Positions 16,943 through 26,510 of a stretch of DNA of 64,000 nt are shown piece after piece. Position 1 is the stretch's first letter; the number at the start of each line of letters is the position of its first letter. A program made the translations under genes and the position numbers. The stretch covers positions 233,348 to 297,347 of the forward strand of contig NZ_WBJX01000004.1 of assembly GCF_008831075.1 (NCBI RefSeq), written 5' to 3'. Under the pieces are notes generated by a model. It was not told where the DNA came from, did no database searches, and saw only the letters and a program-made list of their open reading frames with translations. This DNA is from Pseudoclavibacter terrae. GTDB lineage: Bacteria; Actinomycetota; Actinomycetes; Actinomycetales; Microbacteriaceae.

Positions 16943-17973
16943 ATGACTTCCGGCCAGAGACCCCCGCGATTTCGGACAGAGCTTCCGGCTGAGCTCCGGG
17001 GGCAGAGCTTCACAGTTGCGGATGCGCGAGCGCTCGGGGTGGGCCGGGGCCGACTGCAGAACCGCAGCCTTGAGCGCCCCTTTCGCGGAGTGCGCGTCGA
17101 CGCCATCGCGCTCGAGCCGACGATTGAGCATGAGGCCAAGGCCGCTGCCATCCGCCGCAGGTTGCGAGCCCACGACCTGCAGTACGCACCGCTCTTAAAA
17201 AGTCGCAGGCATACGGGGCGATCTCGGCGGCCCGCGTGCTCGGTCTCCCGCTGCCGTGGCCGCTGCTCAACGACACACGCGTGCATCTCATCGTGCCGGA
17301 AGGCAGGAACCTCCCGCGGCGACCCGGCGTGGTCACACGAATCGTGCCGCTGCGACTCTGGCGCACGTTTGCGTTCGAGGGAGTCCTACTGCCGCACCCG
17401 ACACTGCTGTACTGCCTGATGAGCCGTGATCTGCTGCGGTCGAATACCTCCGCCGCGCGATCGGACCTGCTCAGTCTCGGCGACGCGCTCGTGACGGTCG
17501 CACGGAACTACCCGAACCGTGTCTGGAATGGCAACCTCACGACTCGCGCGGCCCTCGCCAGCGCAGTCGCTGAGTGGTCGCCCGGTTACGGCTCCTCCCT
17601 GCTCCGCGAGATGACCCCGCAGATTCGCGAGAAGGTGGAGTCGCCGTATGAGAGCCTCATGCGCTTCGCGCTCCACGATTCCGGGTACCCGGAGCTCGCG
17701 GTGCAGCACTCACTGCAACTTGGCGGCGTGGAGCTGGCTCGGCCCGACTGCGCCGACCTCAAAGCCAAGATCGCCTACGACTTCGAGGGCCTCGGTCACT
17801 TGGTGAGCCCAAGCCAGTGGCGACGGGACGTGAAGCGAGCGCGGCTCGTCACCAACCTGGGCTGGCACGGTGAACGCCTCACGCACTCGGACCTCTGGCC
17901 GGACCCCAGTGAGTTCATCAGGCACGCGCACGGCCTCCGTGAGCGGCGATTGCATCTCCTCGGCGAGATGTGA
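16943..17973 (+). pseudogene. frameshifted AbiEi-antitoxin/DUF559-like protein
   Basis: Two overlapping frames make one protein of the actinobacterial AbiEi-N-terminal/DUF559 type. Frame A (from ATG 16943) gives TELPAELRGQSFTVADARAL and then AAIRRRLRAHDLQYAPLLK. Frame B continues, via an AYGAISAARVLGLPLPWPLL stretch, to the stop at 17973. The switch falls in ttaaaaag near 17195-17202, where one more A would restore a single frame of about 340 residues. The C-terminal part (CADLKAKIAYDFEGLGH, QWRRDVKRARL) matches the place of the Vsr-like nuclease core, but the usual acidic D/E-x-D-G residues look weak. Its role is unknown. A sequencing error or decay are both possible. Confidence 0.65.
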
Positions 17974-18410
17974 CTCCCGGCGTGCGGTGAAATCTGACGC
18001 AATCCGCGCGCGCATCCCCAAGGTCTCCGCAGGCGACGCCACAGACCTCGGCCCGGTGCGCCCACACCGCAGAAAGCGAATGCGCACGACCTAGGTCTGC
18101 CGACGGGCTGCTTCAACAGTGCTGGCCGGGACCGGCCCCCGGCCCGGGCGGGCGGTACACAACGCGCGGATCCGCCACCCCTCAGCCAATCCTGTGCGTA
18201 GATCTGGGGCTCCCGCATCCACCCTTCGCGCAGGCCCTGCGCAACCCCAAAGTCTCCGCGGGCGACGCCGCAGACCTTGGGCAAGCGCACCCACAGCTCA
18301 CAGAAAGGATGCGCAATGCCCAGGTCTGCGGCGAGGCCTCGCGGGGGCGGAACCCCGGCGAGTGTTGCAAGGGGCGCGGGAGTGGCGCGGCCGTGCGGAG
18401 GGGCGAGTTG
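17974..18410. repeat. gene-free region with three family-1 palindromes
   Basis: Arm pairs are 18043-18061 with 18081-18098, 18200-18217 with 18238-18255, and 18272-18288 with 18310-18327. The right arms are versions of tgcgcaaccccaggtct. Similarity between the units, including a shared ccgc(a/g)ggcgacgcc(a/g)cagacct stretch, points to duplication. No coding sequence is evident. Confidence 0.75.
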
Positions 18411-19196
18411 CTAGCTGAACTGGATGCCGCCGTCGACGAGGATCGTCTGGCCGGTGACGTAGTCGGAGTCCTCGGAGGACAGGTAGGAGACGAGCTGCGC
18501 AACGTCGTTCGGCACGGAGACTCGGCCGAGGAGGATGGACTTCGCGTTCTCCGCGAGCGCCTCCCCCTTCGCGAGCCCCTGCTTCGCGCCGAGCTTCTCG
18601 TCGATGAGATCCCACATGGCGGTGCCCACGATGCCGGGGCCGTACGCGTTGACCGTGATCTTGTGCTCCGCCCACTCCATCGCAGCTGCCTGGGTGAGAC
18701 CGCGCACGGCCCACTTCGACGCCGAGTACGGGCCAAGGAGCGCGAACGGGCGGAACGCGACGATCGATGCCGCCCCGATGATCTTGCCTCCGCCGCCCTG
18801 CTTGATGAACTGCCTCGCCGCGGCCCGGTACTGGTAGAAGACACCGGTGACGTTCACGTCGAGCACCCGCTGGAAGTCGGCGCTCGAGTAGTCGAGCAGC
18901 GACTCGACCTGCGCGATGCCGGCGTTGGCGATGAACACATCCAGCTTCCCGGCTCTCTCGGCCGTGAACTCGACGAGGGCGTCGACGGATGCTTCATCCG
19001 TGACGTCGACGACAGCTCCCGTCGCGCGGCCTCCCGCGTGCTCGATGGCGGTCACCGTCTCCTCGACGCCAGCCTGGGCGCCTTCCAGGTCGGCGACGAT
19101 GACGTGCAGTCCGTCCCGGCCGAGACGCTCTGCGATTCCCTTGCCGATGCCCCGTGCTGCTCCCGTGACGATGGCGACGCGCTGTTCGGTGCTCAT
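18411..19196 (-). CDS. SDR oxidoreductase, acetoin/diacetyl reductase-like
   Basis: 261-residue short-chain dehydrogenase. Motifs are TGAARGIGKGIAERL (NAD(P) binding), NAGIAQ near 90, catalytic Ser in GAASIVAF and YSASKWAV (Tyr/Lys) near 155-160, then ITVNAYGPGIVGTAMWDLID. The stretch after NAYGPGIV, with MWDLID, matches the acetoin reductase/2,3-butanediol dehydrogenase group, which interconverts diacetyl, acetoin and butanediol. The C-terminus YVTGQTILVDGGIQFS is complete. It is monocistronic with palindromes downstream. Substrate assignment is by family resemblance only. Confidence 0.88.
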   Translation of the reverse strand: MSTEQRVAIVTGAARGIGKGIAERLGRDGLHVIVADLEGAQAGVEETVTAIEHAGGRATGAVVDVTDEASVDALVEFTAERAGKLDVFIANAGIAQVESLLDYSSADFQRVLDVNVTGVFYQYRAAARQFIKQGGGGKIIGAASIVAFRPFALLGPYSASKWAVRGLTQAAAMEWAEHKITVNAYGPGIVGTAMWDLIDEKLGAKQGLAKGEALAENAKSILLGRVSVPNDVAQLVSYLSSEDSDYVTGQTILVDGGIQFS

Positions 19197-19369
19197 GAAT
19201 CCTCCTTGACTCGAGCGGCGCCTGCGCTCCGGTGCGCGGCGCTCGCTGCGAGGCTACGGAGAACGAACCGACCGACGAAAGCACCCCTCTCGCTGAGCGA
19301 GAACGCGCATCCGCACCCGCACCCGCATCCACGCCAGCCGCCCTTCATCCGTCACCCCGCACGCAGAGA

Positions 19370-19415
19370 CACGGAAAGTGCCGGTTCGTTGAGCAACGAA
19401 CAGGCACTTTCCGTG
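19370..19415. terminator. long hairpin after the DUF2867 gene
   Basis: cacggaaagtgcc (19370-19382) pairs with ggcactttccgtg (19403-19415), and gttcgtt/aacgaac pairs inside it. It lies 24 bp beyond the minus-strand stop at 19439. No other feature is seen in 19224-19369. Confidence 0.7.
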
Positions 19416-19438
19416 TGAATGCTGGGGCCCCAGGGCCC

Positions 19439-21118
19439 TCAGTCGTCAGCGTTCGCGGCTGCCGTCGCGACGATGCGGGAGGCCATCGTCGCGAAGATGA
19501 AGCCGTGGAAGGGGAAGACGGCGGCCCAGTAGAGGCGGCCGAGCAGGCCCTGCGGGAAGTAGACGGCGCGCTGCTCGTAGCGAGAGCGGATGCGCTCGCC
19601 GTCCTTCTCGTCGTCGCCGCGCGCGTCCGCCTCGTTGTCACCGTCGCCCACCGGCACGGCCCGCATCTCGAGCCAGGCGAGCCCTGGCACGCGCATCTCG
19701 GCGCGCAGGCGGAGCAGCGAGCCGTGCTCGCCTCCACGTTCGATGGTCTCGACGCGCCAGAAGTCGAGGGCGTCACCTTCCGCGAGACGGTCGGGGTTCG
19801 TGCGTCCACGGCGCAGGCCGACGCCGCCGACGAGCTTGTCCATGACGCCTCTGGCTCCCCAGAGCAGCTTCGACGAGTACCAGCCGTTGTCACCGCCGAT
19901 GCCTTCGATGACACGGAACAGCTGCTCGGGTGGCACCGTGCTCTCCTTCGACTGCTCGTCGGTGAACACCGTCTGCCCTGCCCAGTCGGGGTCGGCGGGC
20001 AGCGGGTCGCTCGGCGAGTTGTGCACGTTGGCGTCTCGCCAGCTGGTCTCGGTCGCGCGCAGCTTCTCGCGGCCGAGTGCCAGCTCGACGGCTCGCAGGT
20101 ACGTCGTGAGGCCTTCCTCGGGCGGCGGGATGAGCGCGTCCACGTCCCGGTTCTTGACGACGCATTCGTTCTGCAGCGACTCCACGAGGGGGCGGGCGAT
20201 GGACTTCGGGATGGGCGTGACGAGGTTCACCCACCTCGATGCGAGGCCAGGGGTGAAGACGGGGAGCGAGGCGATGGCGCGCTGCGGGAGCCCCGCCTTC
20301 ACCGCGTATCCGTTCATCATCTGCCCGTACCTGAGCACGTCGGGCCCGCCGATGTCGAGTGGGCGGTTCACGTCCGCTTCGACTCGGGCCGCGCCGAGCA
20401 GGTAGTGGAGCACGTCGCGTACGGCGATGGGCTGGATGTGGTTGCGCACCCACTGCGGGGCGGGCATGTAGGGGAGCACGTCGGTGAGGTGGCGCACCAT
20501 CTCGAACGACGCCGACCCTGAACCGATGACGATGCCTGCCTGCAGCACGATCGTCGGCACGGGCGAGTTCAGGAAGACCTCGCCGACCTCCTTGCGGGAG
20601 CGCAGGTGCTTCGAGAGCTTCGCGTCGTCGGGATGCAGGCCGCCGAGGTACACGATGCGGGAAACGTTCGCCTTCGCGGCCTGCTCGGCGACGTTCTCGG
20701 CGAGCTTCAGGTCGGTGCGCTCGAAGTCGGAGCCGGAGCCCATGGCGTGCACGAGGTAGTAGACGACGTCGACGTCCTGCATCGCCTCCCCCACGGCTTT
20801 CGGGTCGTCGGCGTCGCCCACGACGACGTCGACCTGGTCGCCCCAGTCGTAGGCGGCGACGCGCCCCGCGTTGCGGGCGAGCACGCGCACGCGGTAGCCG
20901 GCGGTGAGGAGGCGCGGCACGAGGCGCCCCCCGAGGTAGCCCGTGGAGCCGAAGACCAGGACGCGGGGAGCGGACCCGTCGGGGCGCGGCTTGGCCTTGA
21001 GCGCGGGCTCGTTGCCGGTCGGTGCGGGGGTCGCGGGAGTGGTGTTGTTGGCGGGGGCGTCGCCGGTCGTGAAGTTGTTGCCTGCGGGGCCGGATGGGGG
21101 CGTGCCTGGGGTTGCCAT
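19439..21118 (-). CDS. NAD(P)-binding SDR-like protein with DUF2867 domain
   Basis: 559 residues. A disordered ~50-residue N-terminus precedes an atypical/extended SDR domain (VLVFGSTGYLGGRLVPRLL near 53-72, then YYLVHAMGSGSDF). A C-terminal DUF2867 region (~360-555: GWYSSKLLWGARGVMDKLVG, GDALDFWRVETIERG) ends in a hydrophobic segment, YWAAVFPFHGFIFATMASRI. Such two-domain proteins are widespread in actinobacteria and annotated as SDR family oxidoreductases; their substrate is unknown. The catalytic YxxxK of classical SDRs is not evident. It is monocistronic. Confidence 0.85.
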   Translation of the reverse strand: MATPGTPPSGPAGNNFTTGDAPANNTTPATPAPTGNEPALKAKPRPDGSAPRVLVFGSTGYLGGRLVPRLLTAGYRVRVLARNAGRVAAYDWGDQVDVVVGDADDPKAVGEAMQDVDVVYYLVHAMGSGSDFERTDLKLAENVAEQAAKANVSRIVYLGGLHPDDAKLSKHLRSRKEVGEVFLNSPVPTIVLQAGIVIGSGSASFEMVRHLTDVLPYMPAPQWVRNHIQPIAVRDVLHYLLGAARVEADVNRPLDIGGPDVLRYGQMMNGYAVKAGLPQRAIASLPVFTPGLASRWVNLVTPIPKSIARPLVESLQNECVVKNRDVDALIPPPEEGLTTYLRAVELALGREKLRATETSWRDANVHNSPSDPLPADPDWAGQTVFTDEQSKESTVPPEQLFRVIEGIGGDNGWYSSKLLWGARGVMDKLVGGVGLRRGRTNPDRLAEGDALDFWRVETIERGGEHGSLLRLRAEMRVPGLAWLEMRAVPVGDGDNEADARGDDEKDGERIRSRYEQRAVYFPQGLLGRLYWAAVFPFHGFIFATMASRIVATAAANADD

Positions 21119-21195
21119 GCTGGCGAGGCTATGACCACAGACTGACCGAAAGGTGATGGGTTGACATCGCGCGTGCTCGTCCGGTGAAACAGGAA

Positions 21196-21228
21196 GAACC
21201 CCCGAGCGGTCGCGCCGCTCGGGGGTTC
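21196..21228. terminator. terminator of the dipZ-sigK-rskA operon
   Basis: 14-bp perfect stem: gaacccccgagcgg (21196-21209) with its complement (21215-21228) and a 5-nt loop. It sits 25 bp past the rskA stop. On the minus strand it is followed by ttcctgttt. Confidence 0.85.
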
Positions 21229-21252
21229 GTCTCGGGGTGCCCTGCTGGGCGT

Positions 21253-22251
21253 CTAGCTCTGCACGACCGCGACAGGGTCGGTGGTGGGGAGGCCCGTCTC
21301 CGAGCCGCCCTTCGACTCGACGGTGACACCGACGGCCATGCCGGGCGCGAACGTGCCGTCGAGCACGCGCACTGCCGGGGAGCCGTCGGCCATCGTCAGG
21401 ATGCCGGCTGGTGCCGGACCCTCGCCGTCGATGTACCAGAGCTCGTAGTCGTTTTCGGCGGGGAGCTGGGCCATGCCGTGGGCGACGACCGCCGACTGGC
21501 CGAGTTCCTCGGACCAGTAGACGGTGACGGTGCCGCCGCCAGCGACCTCGGTGCGGGCGCTGTCGACGTCGGGGGCGGCGAGGATCAGCGCGACGTCGCC
21601 GTCGGCGGTCGGCGACTCCTGCCCATCCTGACCGAACCCGCCGAAGGCGAAGCCTCCGCCGAGGAACAGGCCGACGGCCAGCACGACGGCTGCGGTTGCC
21701 GCGAACATCGCCTGCGCGCTGCTGCGGAACCAGCGGCCACGGGCACGCGTCTCGACGGGACCGAAGTCATCCTCTGGGCTGCCGGTGCTGGAAGCTCCCC
21801 CGCCAGCCGAGGCGACTCGGCGATCATCGTGGAGATCACGATCGTCGTCCTCGTCGGTCTGCGGCTCCGGGACGAGGGAGAGCTTGCGCTGTCCCCCACC
21901 GTCGGTGTCCTCGTTCGCCACGTCGGCGCGCGAAGGCACTTCGGTCGCGTCCGAGGCGTCGGCGGACGTCGCATCCCGCTCGTCGCCGATCGGGTTCTGC
22001 TGCGGGAAGCTGTCGAGCTTCGCGAACAGCGAGTCCTTCATGGAGAGGGGCGGACGGATGGGGTCCGTGGCCAGCGCGAGCTGGGCTGCGGCTTCCTGGT
22101 AGCTCTCGAATTCCTCGGCGAGCTCACCGTCGGCCAGGAGCTTGTTCAGGAGCGCCCGGTCGGCGGCGTCGTCGAAGTCGTTGGCGGAGAGTGCCTCTGC
22201 AGCGAGCAGCTGCTCCAGCTCTTCGCGTTCGCGATCCTGTTCGTTGCTCAT
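21253..22251 (-). CDS. rskA: anti-sigma-K factor, RskA type
   Basis: 332 residues. A cytoplasmic N-terminal anti-sigma domain (~1-70: LEQLLAAEALSANDFDDAAD, EFESYQEAAAQLAL) is followed by a long acidic linker (~85-165), one membrane helix (~175-200: AMFAATAAVVLAVGLFLGGG) and an extracytoplasmic RskA domain (~215-330) with the family motif NDYELWYIDGEGPAPAGIL. RskA holds SigK inactive and is degraded by regulated proteolysis on signal. It overlaps the sigma gene by ATGA. The linker is longer than in the mycobacterial proteins. Confidence 0.92.
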   Translation of the reverse strand: MSNEQDREREELEQLLAAEALSANDFDDAADRALLNKLLADGELAEEFESYQEAAAQLALATDPIRPPLSMKDSLFAKLDSFPQQNPIGDERDATSADASDATEVPSRADVANEDTDGGGQRKLSLVPEPQTDEDDDRDLHDDRRVASAGGGASSTGSPEDDFGPVETRARGRWFRSSAQAMFAATAAVVLAVGLFLGGGFAFGGFGQDGQESPTADGDVALILAAPDVDSARTEVAGGGTVTVYWSEELGQSAVVAHGMAQLPAENDYELWYIDGEGPAPAGILTMADGSPAVRVLDGTFAPGMAVGVTVESKGGSETGLPTTDPVAVVQS

Positions 22252-22940
22252 GACTCCACCCCCAACTCTCGTCGCAACCGATTCATTCCGTCTCTGATTC
22301 TCGTCTTCACCGTGCCGAGCGGCACCTCGAGCCGTTCCGCGATCTCACTCTGCGTGAGACCCCCGTAGTAGGCAAGCGTGACCGCTTCACGTTGTTGATC
22401 GCTGAGCTTCGCGAGCGCCTGCTGTGCGCGCTTGTGCTCGATGCTGATCTCCGCGGATTCGGCGACGTCGTCGCGTTCCCCTTCGAAGTCTCGCACCCCG
22501 ATCTTCAGGTCACGGTCCTTCGACGCCTGGGATGCACGCACCCGGTCGATGGCTCTGCGGTGCGCGACAGTCAGCATCCAGGTGGTCGCCTTGCCCTTGC
22601 TCGGCGAGTACGACGCGGCGGTCTGCCATATCTCCAGCAGCACTTCCTGCGCGACCTCTTCGGATTGCGCCTGGTCGACAAGCACTCGCCGGATGAGCCC
22701 CAGAACTCGCGGGGCCATGAGGTCGTAGAGGGTGGAGAAGGCTTCCTTGCTTCCTGTGGCGGTACGCACGAGAAGTTCCTCTATCTCTCCGATGGCTTCG
22801 CTCACCAGCTCAGCTTGCCATCTCTCGAAGCTTTCGCGAATTCGGTTGAGGTCAACCTGTGAATCAGCGCTGGTTCGGGCGGGGGCTGGGACGTTCGGCC
22901 TGGCCTCAACCGAAGGTGAATGAGTAGGCATCCACGCCAC
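22248..22940 (-). CDS. sigK: ECF RNA polymerase sigma factor SigK
   Basis: 230 residues as drawn. Region 2 (~65-130) includes [33 protein letters not shown] and [20 protein letters not shown]. Region 4 (~165-225) includes [20 protein letters not shown] and a C-terminal HTH. The ATG at 22940 lies inside dipZ (35-bp overlap) and gives ~45 extra N-terminal residues compared with family length. A GTG at 22804 ([11 protein letters not shown]) or ATG 22931 are alternatives. Linkage to an RskA-type gene, dipZ and a fasciclin gene identifies this as SigK rather than another ECF group. Confidence 0.9.
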   Translation of the reverse strand: MAWMPTHSPSVEARPNVPAPARTSADSQVDLNRIRESFERWQAELVSEAIGEIEELLVRTATGSKEAFSTLYDLMAPRVLGLIRRVLVDQAQSEEVAQEVLLEIWQTAASYSPSKGKATTWMLTVAHRRAIDRVRASQASKDRDLKIGVRDFEGERDDVAESAEISIEHKRAQQALAKLSDQQREAVTLAYYGGLTQSEIAERLEVPLGTVKTRIRDGMNRLRRELGVES

Positions 22941-24702
22941 CTCCCAGCGTCACGGTCAGCTCTCCCTGCTTGCTCTCGTCCCCTTCGAAGAGGAGGTACG
23001 AGCCCGGGTTGCCTTCGACTTGGATCTCGCGGGGGCCCGTGCCGTCGTCGACGGTCACCGTTCCGGATCCGCCGAGCACCATCCGGATGGTCGAGGCGGT
23101 GTACGAGAGCTTGATCTTGCCTTCGTCGTCGCTTCTGATGCCCTGCGAGTCGAGGTTGAAGTCGCCCTCGAGCGCGAAGGTGTCCTGCTGCTGCTGTGCG
23201 GGGAACGTGAAGCTGCGGTCGCCCTGTCCGTAGTCACCCTCGCCGGCGTAGTTGACGACCTTCGTCGGCATCAGGTAGGTCTCGGGGGTCGTGCTTCCGA
23301 GCTCTGGCGTGGTGTCGGACGTGTCGGTCTCGCCCGGCAGCTGCACATCCGGGTTGGCTTCCTTGAGGAGGTCGCGGATCTGGGCTTCCGTCTCCGCGTA
23401 TCCGCCCTCACCGAAGTGGATGGCGCGGACGGTGCCGTTCGCGTCGATCAGGTAGTGGGCTGGCCAGTAGCGGTTGCGGTAGTTCGTCCACGTGCCGAGG
23501 TTGTTGTCGAGGGCGACGGGGTACTCGATGCCGAACTCGTCGATGGCGTTCGAGACGTTGGAGGCTTCCTTCTCGAAGGCGTACTCGGGAGAGTGGATGC
23601 CGATGACCTGCAGGCCCGCGTCCTTGTAGGCCTGGTCCCATGCGGTGACGTGAGGGATGGAGCGGATGCAGTTGATGCAGGAGTAGGCCCAGAAGTCGAT
23701 GAGCACGACCTTGCCCTCGGCTGCCTGCGCTGCGAGCTGCACCTCTTCGCCGTTCGGGGTGTTCATCCACTCCTGGATGTCGAGGATCTCGGGGGCGGGA
23801 CCGCAGTCGCCGAGCTCAGGATCACCGGGCGTGCAGTTCGTGAGCTGCTCGTTCTGCTCGTTGACGAGGCCACCGAACGCGAGGGCCTCTTCGACCTGCT
23901 CGTTCGAGTTGAACTGCTCCTGCAGGCCCGCCGTGTAGTCGGGGACGAGACGCTGCAGGATCTGCGGCAGGTTGAAGACGAGGCCGATCGCGAGGGCGAT
24001 CATGACGACGCCGGCGGTGATGCGGATGCCGCGCTGGTGCTTGCGGAAGGACTTGACGCGCTCCCCCACCCGACGCCCTGCGAGGGCGAAGATGAGGAGC
24101 GGGATGGCCGCGCCGATGCCGAAGGTCACCGTGAGGATGACCGTCTCGATGCCGATCTGGCCCGTCGAGCCTGCGACGGTGATGGCGGCGAGCACGGGGC
24201 CGGCGCATGGCACGTAGACGGCGCCGAGGGCGACGCCGAGGAGGAACCCGCCGCGGTCGGTGTTGACCTGCTTCTGCGGGATCCACGAGAACGGCTTCTC
24301 GAGGAGGTGCTCGAACTTCGGCACGATGAGGCCGATTCCGATGAGCACCAGCACGATGATGCCCGCCCAGCGGAGCACGTCCTGGGGGAGGCCGAGGAGG
24401 CTGAGGAGCAGCGAGCCGAGCAGCGTGAAGACGCTGAAGCTTGTAACGAGGCCCAGGATGACGAGGTACGGACGGGCGGATGCGCGCCGCTTCGTCTTCT
24501 GCTCGCTCTTGACTCTCGTCTTGAGCGCGCCCTCGTCGGGCCCATCGGCCCCGGGATCCTGGGCCTCGGCCTGCATCTCCTCGTCGCTGCGCGCACCTTG
24601 CACGCCGCCCGAGAAGAAGATGACGGGCAGCACCGGGAGGATGCATGGCGATATTCCCGTGATGAGGCCTCCGAGGAAGCCGATGAGTCCTAGCGAGATC
24701 AT
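22906..24702 (-). CDS. dipZ: DipZ-like CcdA/thioredoxin/CBM-like fusion
   Basis: 598-residue thiol-disulfide transporter. The N-terminal CcdA/DsbD membrane domain (~1-260) has paired Cys motifs SPCILPVLP (Cys ~19) and [10 protein letters not shown], and six or more helices with a cytoplasmic charged insert (~38-75). An extracytoplasmic thioredoxin/TlpA domain (~310-450) has the active site SCINCIRS, Cys342 and Cys345. A C-terminal beta domain (~475-598) corresponds to the CBM-like domain of mycobacterial DipZ. It carries reductant across the membrane to extracytoplasmic proteins. It overlaps sigK and is divergent from the fasciclin lipoprotein gene, as expected for a SigK target. Confidence 0.92.
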   Translation of the reverse strand: MISLGLIGFLGGLITGISPCILPVLPVIFFSGGVQGARSDEEMQAEAQDPGADGPDEGALKTRVKSEQKTKRRASARPYLVILGLVTSFSVFTLLGSLLLSLLGLPQDVLRWAGIIVLVLIGIGLIVPKFEHLLEKPFSWIPQKQVNTDRGGFLLGVALGAVYVPCAGPVLAAITVAGSTGQIGIETVILTVTFGIGAAIPLLIFALAGRRVGERVKSFRKHQRGIRITAGVVMIALAIGLVFNLPQILQRLVPDYTAGLQEQFNSNEQVEEALAFGGLVNEQNEQLTNCTPGDPELGDCGPAPEILDIQEWMNTPNGEEVQLAAQAAEGKVVLIDFWAYSCINCIRSIPHVTAWDQAYKDAGLQVIGIHSPEYAFEKEASNVSNAIDEFGIEYPVALDNNLGTWTNYRNRYWPAHYLIDANGTVRAIHFGEGGYAETEAQIRDLLKEANPDVQLPGETDTSDTTPELGSTTPETYLMPTKVVNYAGEGDYGQGDRSFTFPAQQQQDTFALEGDFNLDSQGIRSDDEGKIKLSYTASTIRMVLGGSGTVTVDDGTGPREIQVEGNPGSYLLFEGDESKQGELTVTLGGGVDAYSFTFG

Positions 24703-24898
24703 GTTGCGCTCCCTGCAGCGTGGCTGTCAGGCGGTCAGTGATGCCTGTGAACTGAGTTCGGAGCGGTGTCCGTTTCGGTTTGGTCCCACCACCTCTTCTC
24801 TCGCTGGAAGGGGTCACGGACTGGGCCCGGAGCGCCTCCCATATGAGAGGACTCCGAACTCGCGATTCGGGCGTCCCGGAATTTATTCCGAACTTTTC

Positions 24899-24925
24899 CA
24901 ATCCGTCCCGGGAGGGCCTCCGAAT
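24899..24925 (+). promoter_or_regulatory. candidate SigK-type promoter for the fasciclin gene
   Basis: CAATCC (24899-24904), a 15-nt spacer and CCGAAT (24920-24925) resemble the C/A-rich -35 and CGAAT-like -10 expected for SigK. It lies 62 bp upstream of the ATG. The assignment is inference from resemblance and locus context. Confidence 0.4.
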
Positions 24926-24987
24926 GTCTCAGTGAACCGCAACGGATGCGGCTCCGGCCCACCGGCCGAGAAATGAGGAGTGAAGTT

Positions 24988-25677
24988 ATGCGCACTATCA
25001 CCAGGAAGGGCTCACTCGCCCTCCTCTCGCTGGCGGCCATCTCGACCTTCGGCCTGGCAGCCTGCTCGAACTCGGCCCCCACGGCTGAGCCTGACGCCTC
25101 GATGGAAGCGTCCCCCATGGAGACGACCATGGAGTCGCCGATGGAGACCTCCATGGAGACAATGGACCCAGCCGCCAACCTCGTTGGCCCCGGCTGCGCC
25201 GACTACGCGGCACAGGTACCGGACGGCGCTGGCTCGGTTCAGGGCATGTCCCAGGACCCGGTCGCGGTCGCGGCTTCCAACAACCCGCTGCTCACGCAGC
25301 TCACCGCAGCTGTCTCCGGCCAGCTCAACCCTGACGTCGACCTCGTCTCGACGCTGAACGGTGGCGAGTTCACGGTCTTCGCACCAGTGGATGAGGCCTT
25401 CGGCAAGATCGACGCCGGCACCATCGAGACGCTCAAGACCGACGCGGACCTGCTCTCGGGCATCCTGACCTACCACGTGGTCGAGGGGCAGATCCTGCCT
25501 GACGAGATCGCCGGCGAGCACACGACTGTCCAGGGCGAGACCGTCACCGTCGAGGGCTCGGGCGACGACCTGACCGTCGGTGCCGGTGGCGCCAAGGTCA
25601 TCTGCGGTGGAGTCCAGACGGCCAACGCAACTGTCTACCTGATCGACTCGGTGCTCATGCCGCCGTCGAAGATGTAA
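24988..25677 (+). CDS. fasciclin (FAS1) domain lipoprotein, MPT83/MPT70-like
   Basis: 229 residues from the ATG at 24988 (ribosome-binding site aggag; the ATG at 24946 is in the leader). The signal peptide ends in the lipobox GLAAC (Cys26). A linker at ~36-60 contains six Met residues in Met-Glu-Ser/Thr repeats (39, 44, 48, 52, 56, 59). A single FAS1 domain follows (~95-229): [34 protein letters not shown] and a final [10 protein letters not shown]. It is anchored outside the membrane. In mycobacteria the SigK regulon includes FAS1 proteins and DipZ, which matches this layout. Confidence 0.93.
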   Translation: MRTITRKGSLALLSLAAISTFGLAACSNSAPTAEPDASMEASPMETTMESPMETSMETMDPAANLVGPGCADYAAQVPDGAGSVQGMSQDPVAVAASNNPLLTQLTAAVSGQLNPDVDLVSTLNGGEFTVFAPVDEAFGKIDAGTIETLKTDADLLSGILTYHVVEGQILPDEIAGEHTTVQGETVTVEGSGDDLTVGAGGAKVICGGVQTANATVYLIDSVLMPPSKM

Positions 25678-25706
25678 GACAGCAGTCACTACCACGAATA
25701 AAAGAT

Positions 25707-25735
25707 AAGGCCCCGGATCTTGCATCCGGGGCCTT
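25707..25735 (+). terminator. intrinsic terminator of the fasciclin gene
   Basis: 12-bp perfect stem: aaggccccggat (25707-25718), loop cttgc, atccggggcctt (25724-25735), followed by ttgtct. It sits 29 bp past the stop. Confidence 0.9.
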
Positions 25736-25960
25736 TGTCTGCGTTGTTCCGCCGCAGAACCACGCCCAGCTCGCGGATATCACAGGACGGGCACGGGTTT
25801 CCGAGTATTCACGCACAGGATTTCCATATACGGATATCGAGGGTCCACAATGGATTGTCCGGTGATCAGCCTGATTGCGCCGCGGGGCGCCACAAGCGCC
25901 GCAGAGGCAATCAGCGTCCGACACCGGCGACTACAGTCAACATCGAACTTTGGAGCTCTC
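25736..25960. other. intergenic region, relatively A/T-rich
   Basis: No convincing gene. The direct repeat cggatatc occurs at about 25786 and 25834. The segment is noticeably less GC-rich than its surroundings and probably carries the promoter of the following small membrane protein gene. Confidence 0.4.
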
Positions 25961-26233
25961 ATGGGATTCCTCGCATTCCTTCTTCTCGGACTCATTGCCG
26001 GGGCCATCGCGAAGCTCATCCTGCCCGGAAGGCAGGGGGGCGGCTGGATCGCGACCCTCATTCTCGGCGTCATCGGCGCACTGCTCGGTGGTTGGATCGG
26101 CGGCATGCTCTTCGGTGAGGGCGTTGACGCGTTCTTCTCGCTCAGCAGCTGGCTCCTCGCCATCGGTGGCTCGATCATCGTGCTCCTCATCTGGGGCTTC
26201 ATCACGAGCCGCGGCAGCAAGAACAAGGCGTAA
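25961..26233 (+). CDS. GlsB/YeaQ/YmgE-family small membrane protein
   Basis: 90 residues from the ATG at 25961 (the in-frame upstream extension to 25850 is not family-like). Three hydrophobic helices carry the family signatures GLIAGAIAKLILPGRQGGGW and LILGVIGALLGGWIGGMLFG, with an additional C-terminal helix (LLAIGGSIIVLLIWGFI). Members are stress-associated inner-membrane proteins (transglycosylase-associated family), and the molecular role is not established. It is monocistronic and followed by a good terminator. Confidence 0.9.
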   Translation: MGFLAFLLLGLIAGAIAKLILPGRQGGGWIATLILGVIGALLGGWIGGMLFGEGVDAFFSLSSWLLAIGGSIIVLLIWGFITSRGSKNKA

Positions 26234-26252
26234 GACGCCACGCACGATCACG

Positions 26253-26286
26253 ACAGCGGGTCCCGGCAATCGCCGGGGCCCGCTGT
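26253..26286 (+). terminator. intrinsic terminator of the GlsB-like gene
   Basis: 15-bp stem: acagcgggtcccggc (26253-26267) with gccggggcccgctgt (26272-26286), one G-T pair and a 4-nt loop, followed by ttcg. Confidence 0.85.
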
Positions 26287-26510
26287 TTCGCGTTGCGGGC
26301 CCTCTCTTTCCCGGCTGGTCCGCCTGAACGCTGTCGCAGCTCGCGACTGTGGCGTCGTGCACAGCGCACGCGGAACGTCCTCAGCGTGGGCGACGCGCAC
26401 TGGTGTGGTTTCCCGACCATCACGACGGTCGGGTGCGGAGACTTCACCCCGTCACGATGGCGGGGCGGGCGCCCGCACGCCCCGACTGCTCCGACTGCTC
26501 CGACAACGCA
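26287..26510. other. intergenic region without recognised gene
   Basis: It contains a small hairpin (cccgacc...ggtcggg near 26414-26435) and a repeated ccgactgct word near 26482-26500. I see no supportable gene. Confidence 0.4.

Noticed and set aside
17195..17202. programmed -1 frameshift at ttaaaaag
   Set aside because: The A-run is only five long and no downstream stimulatory structure is seen. A sequencing error or mutation is simpler.
23020..24693. 557-codon plus-strand frame opposite dipZ
   Set aside because: It is the antisense shadow of a clearly real gene; very high GC keeps the opposite frame open. No domain or start signal.
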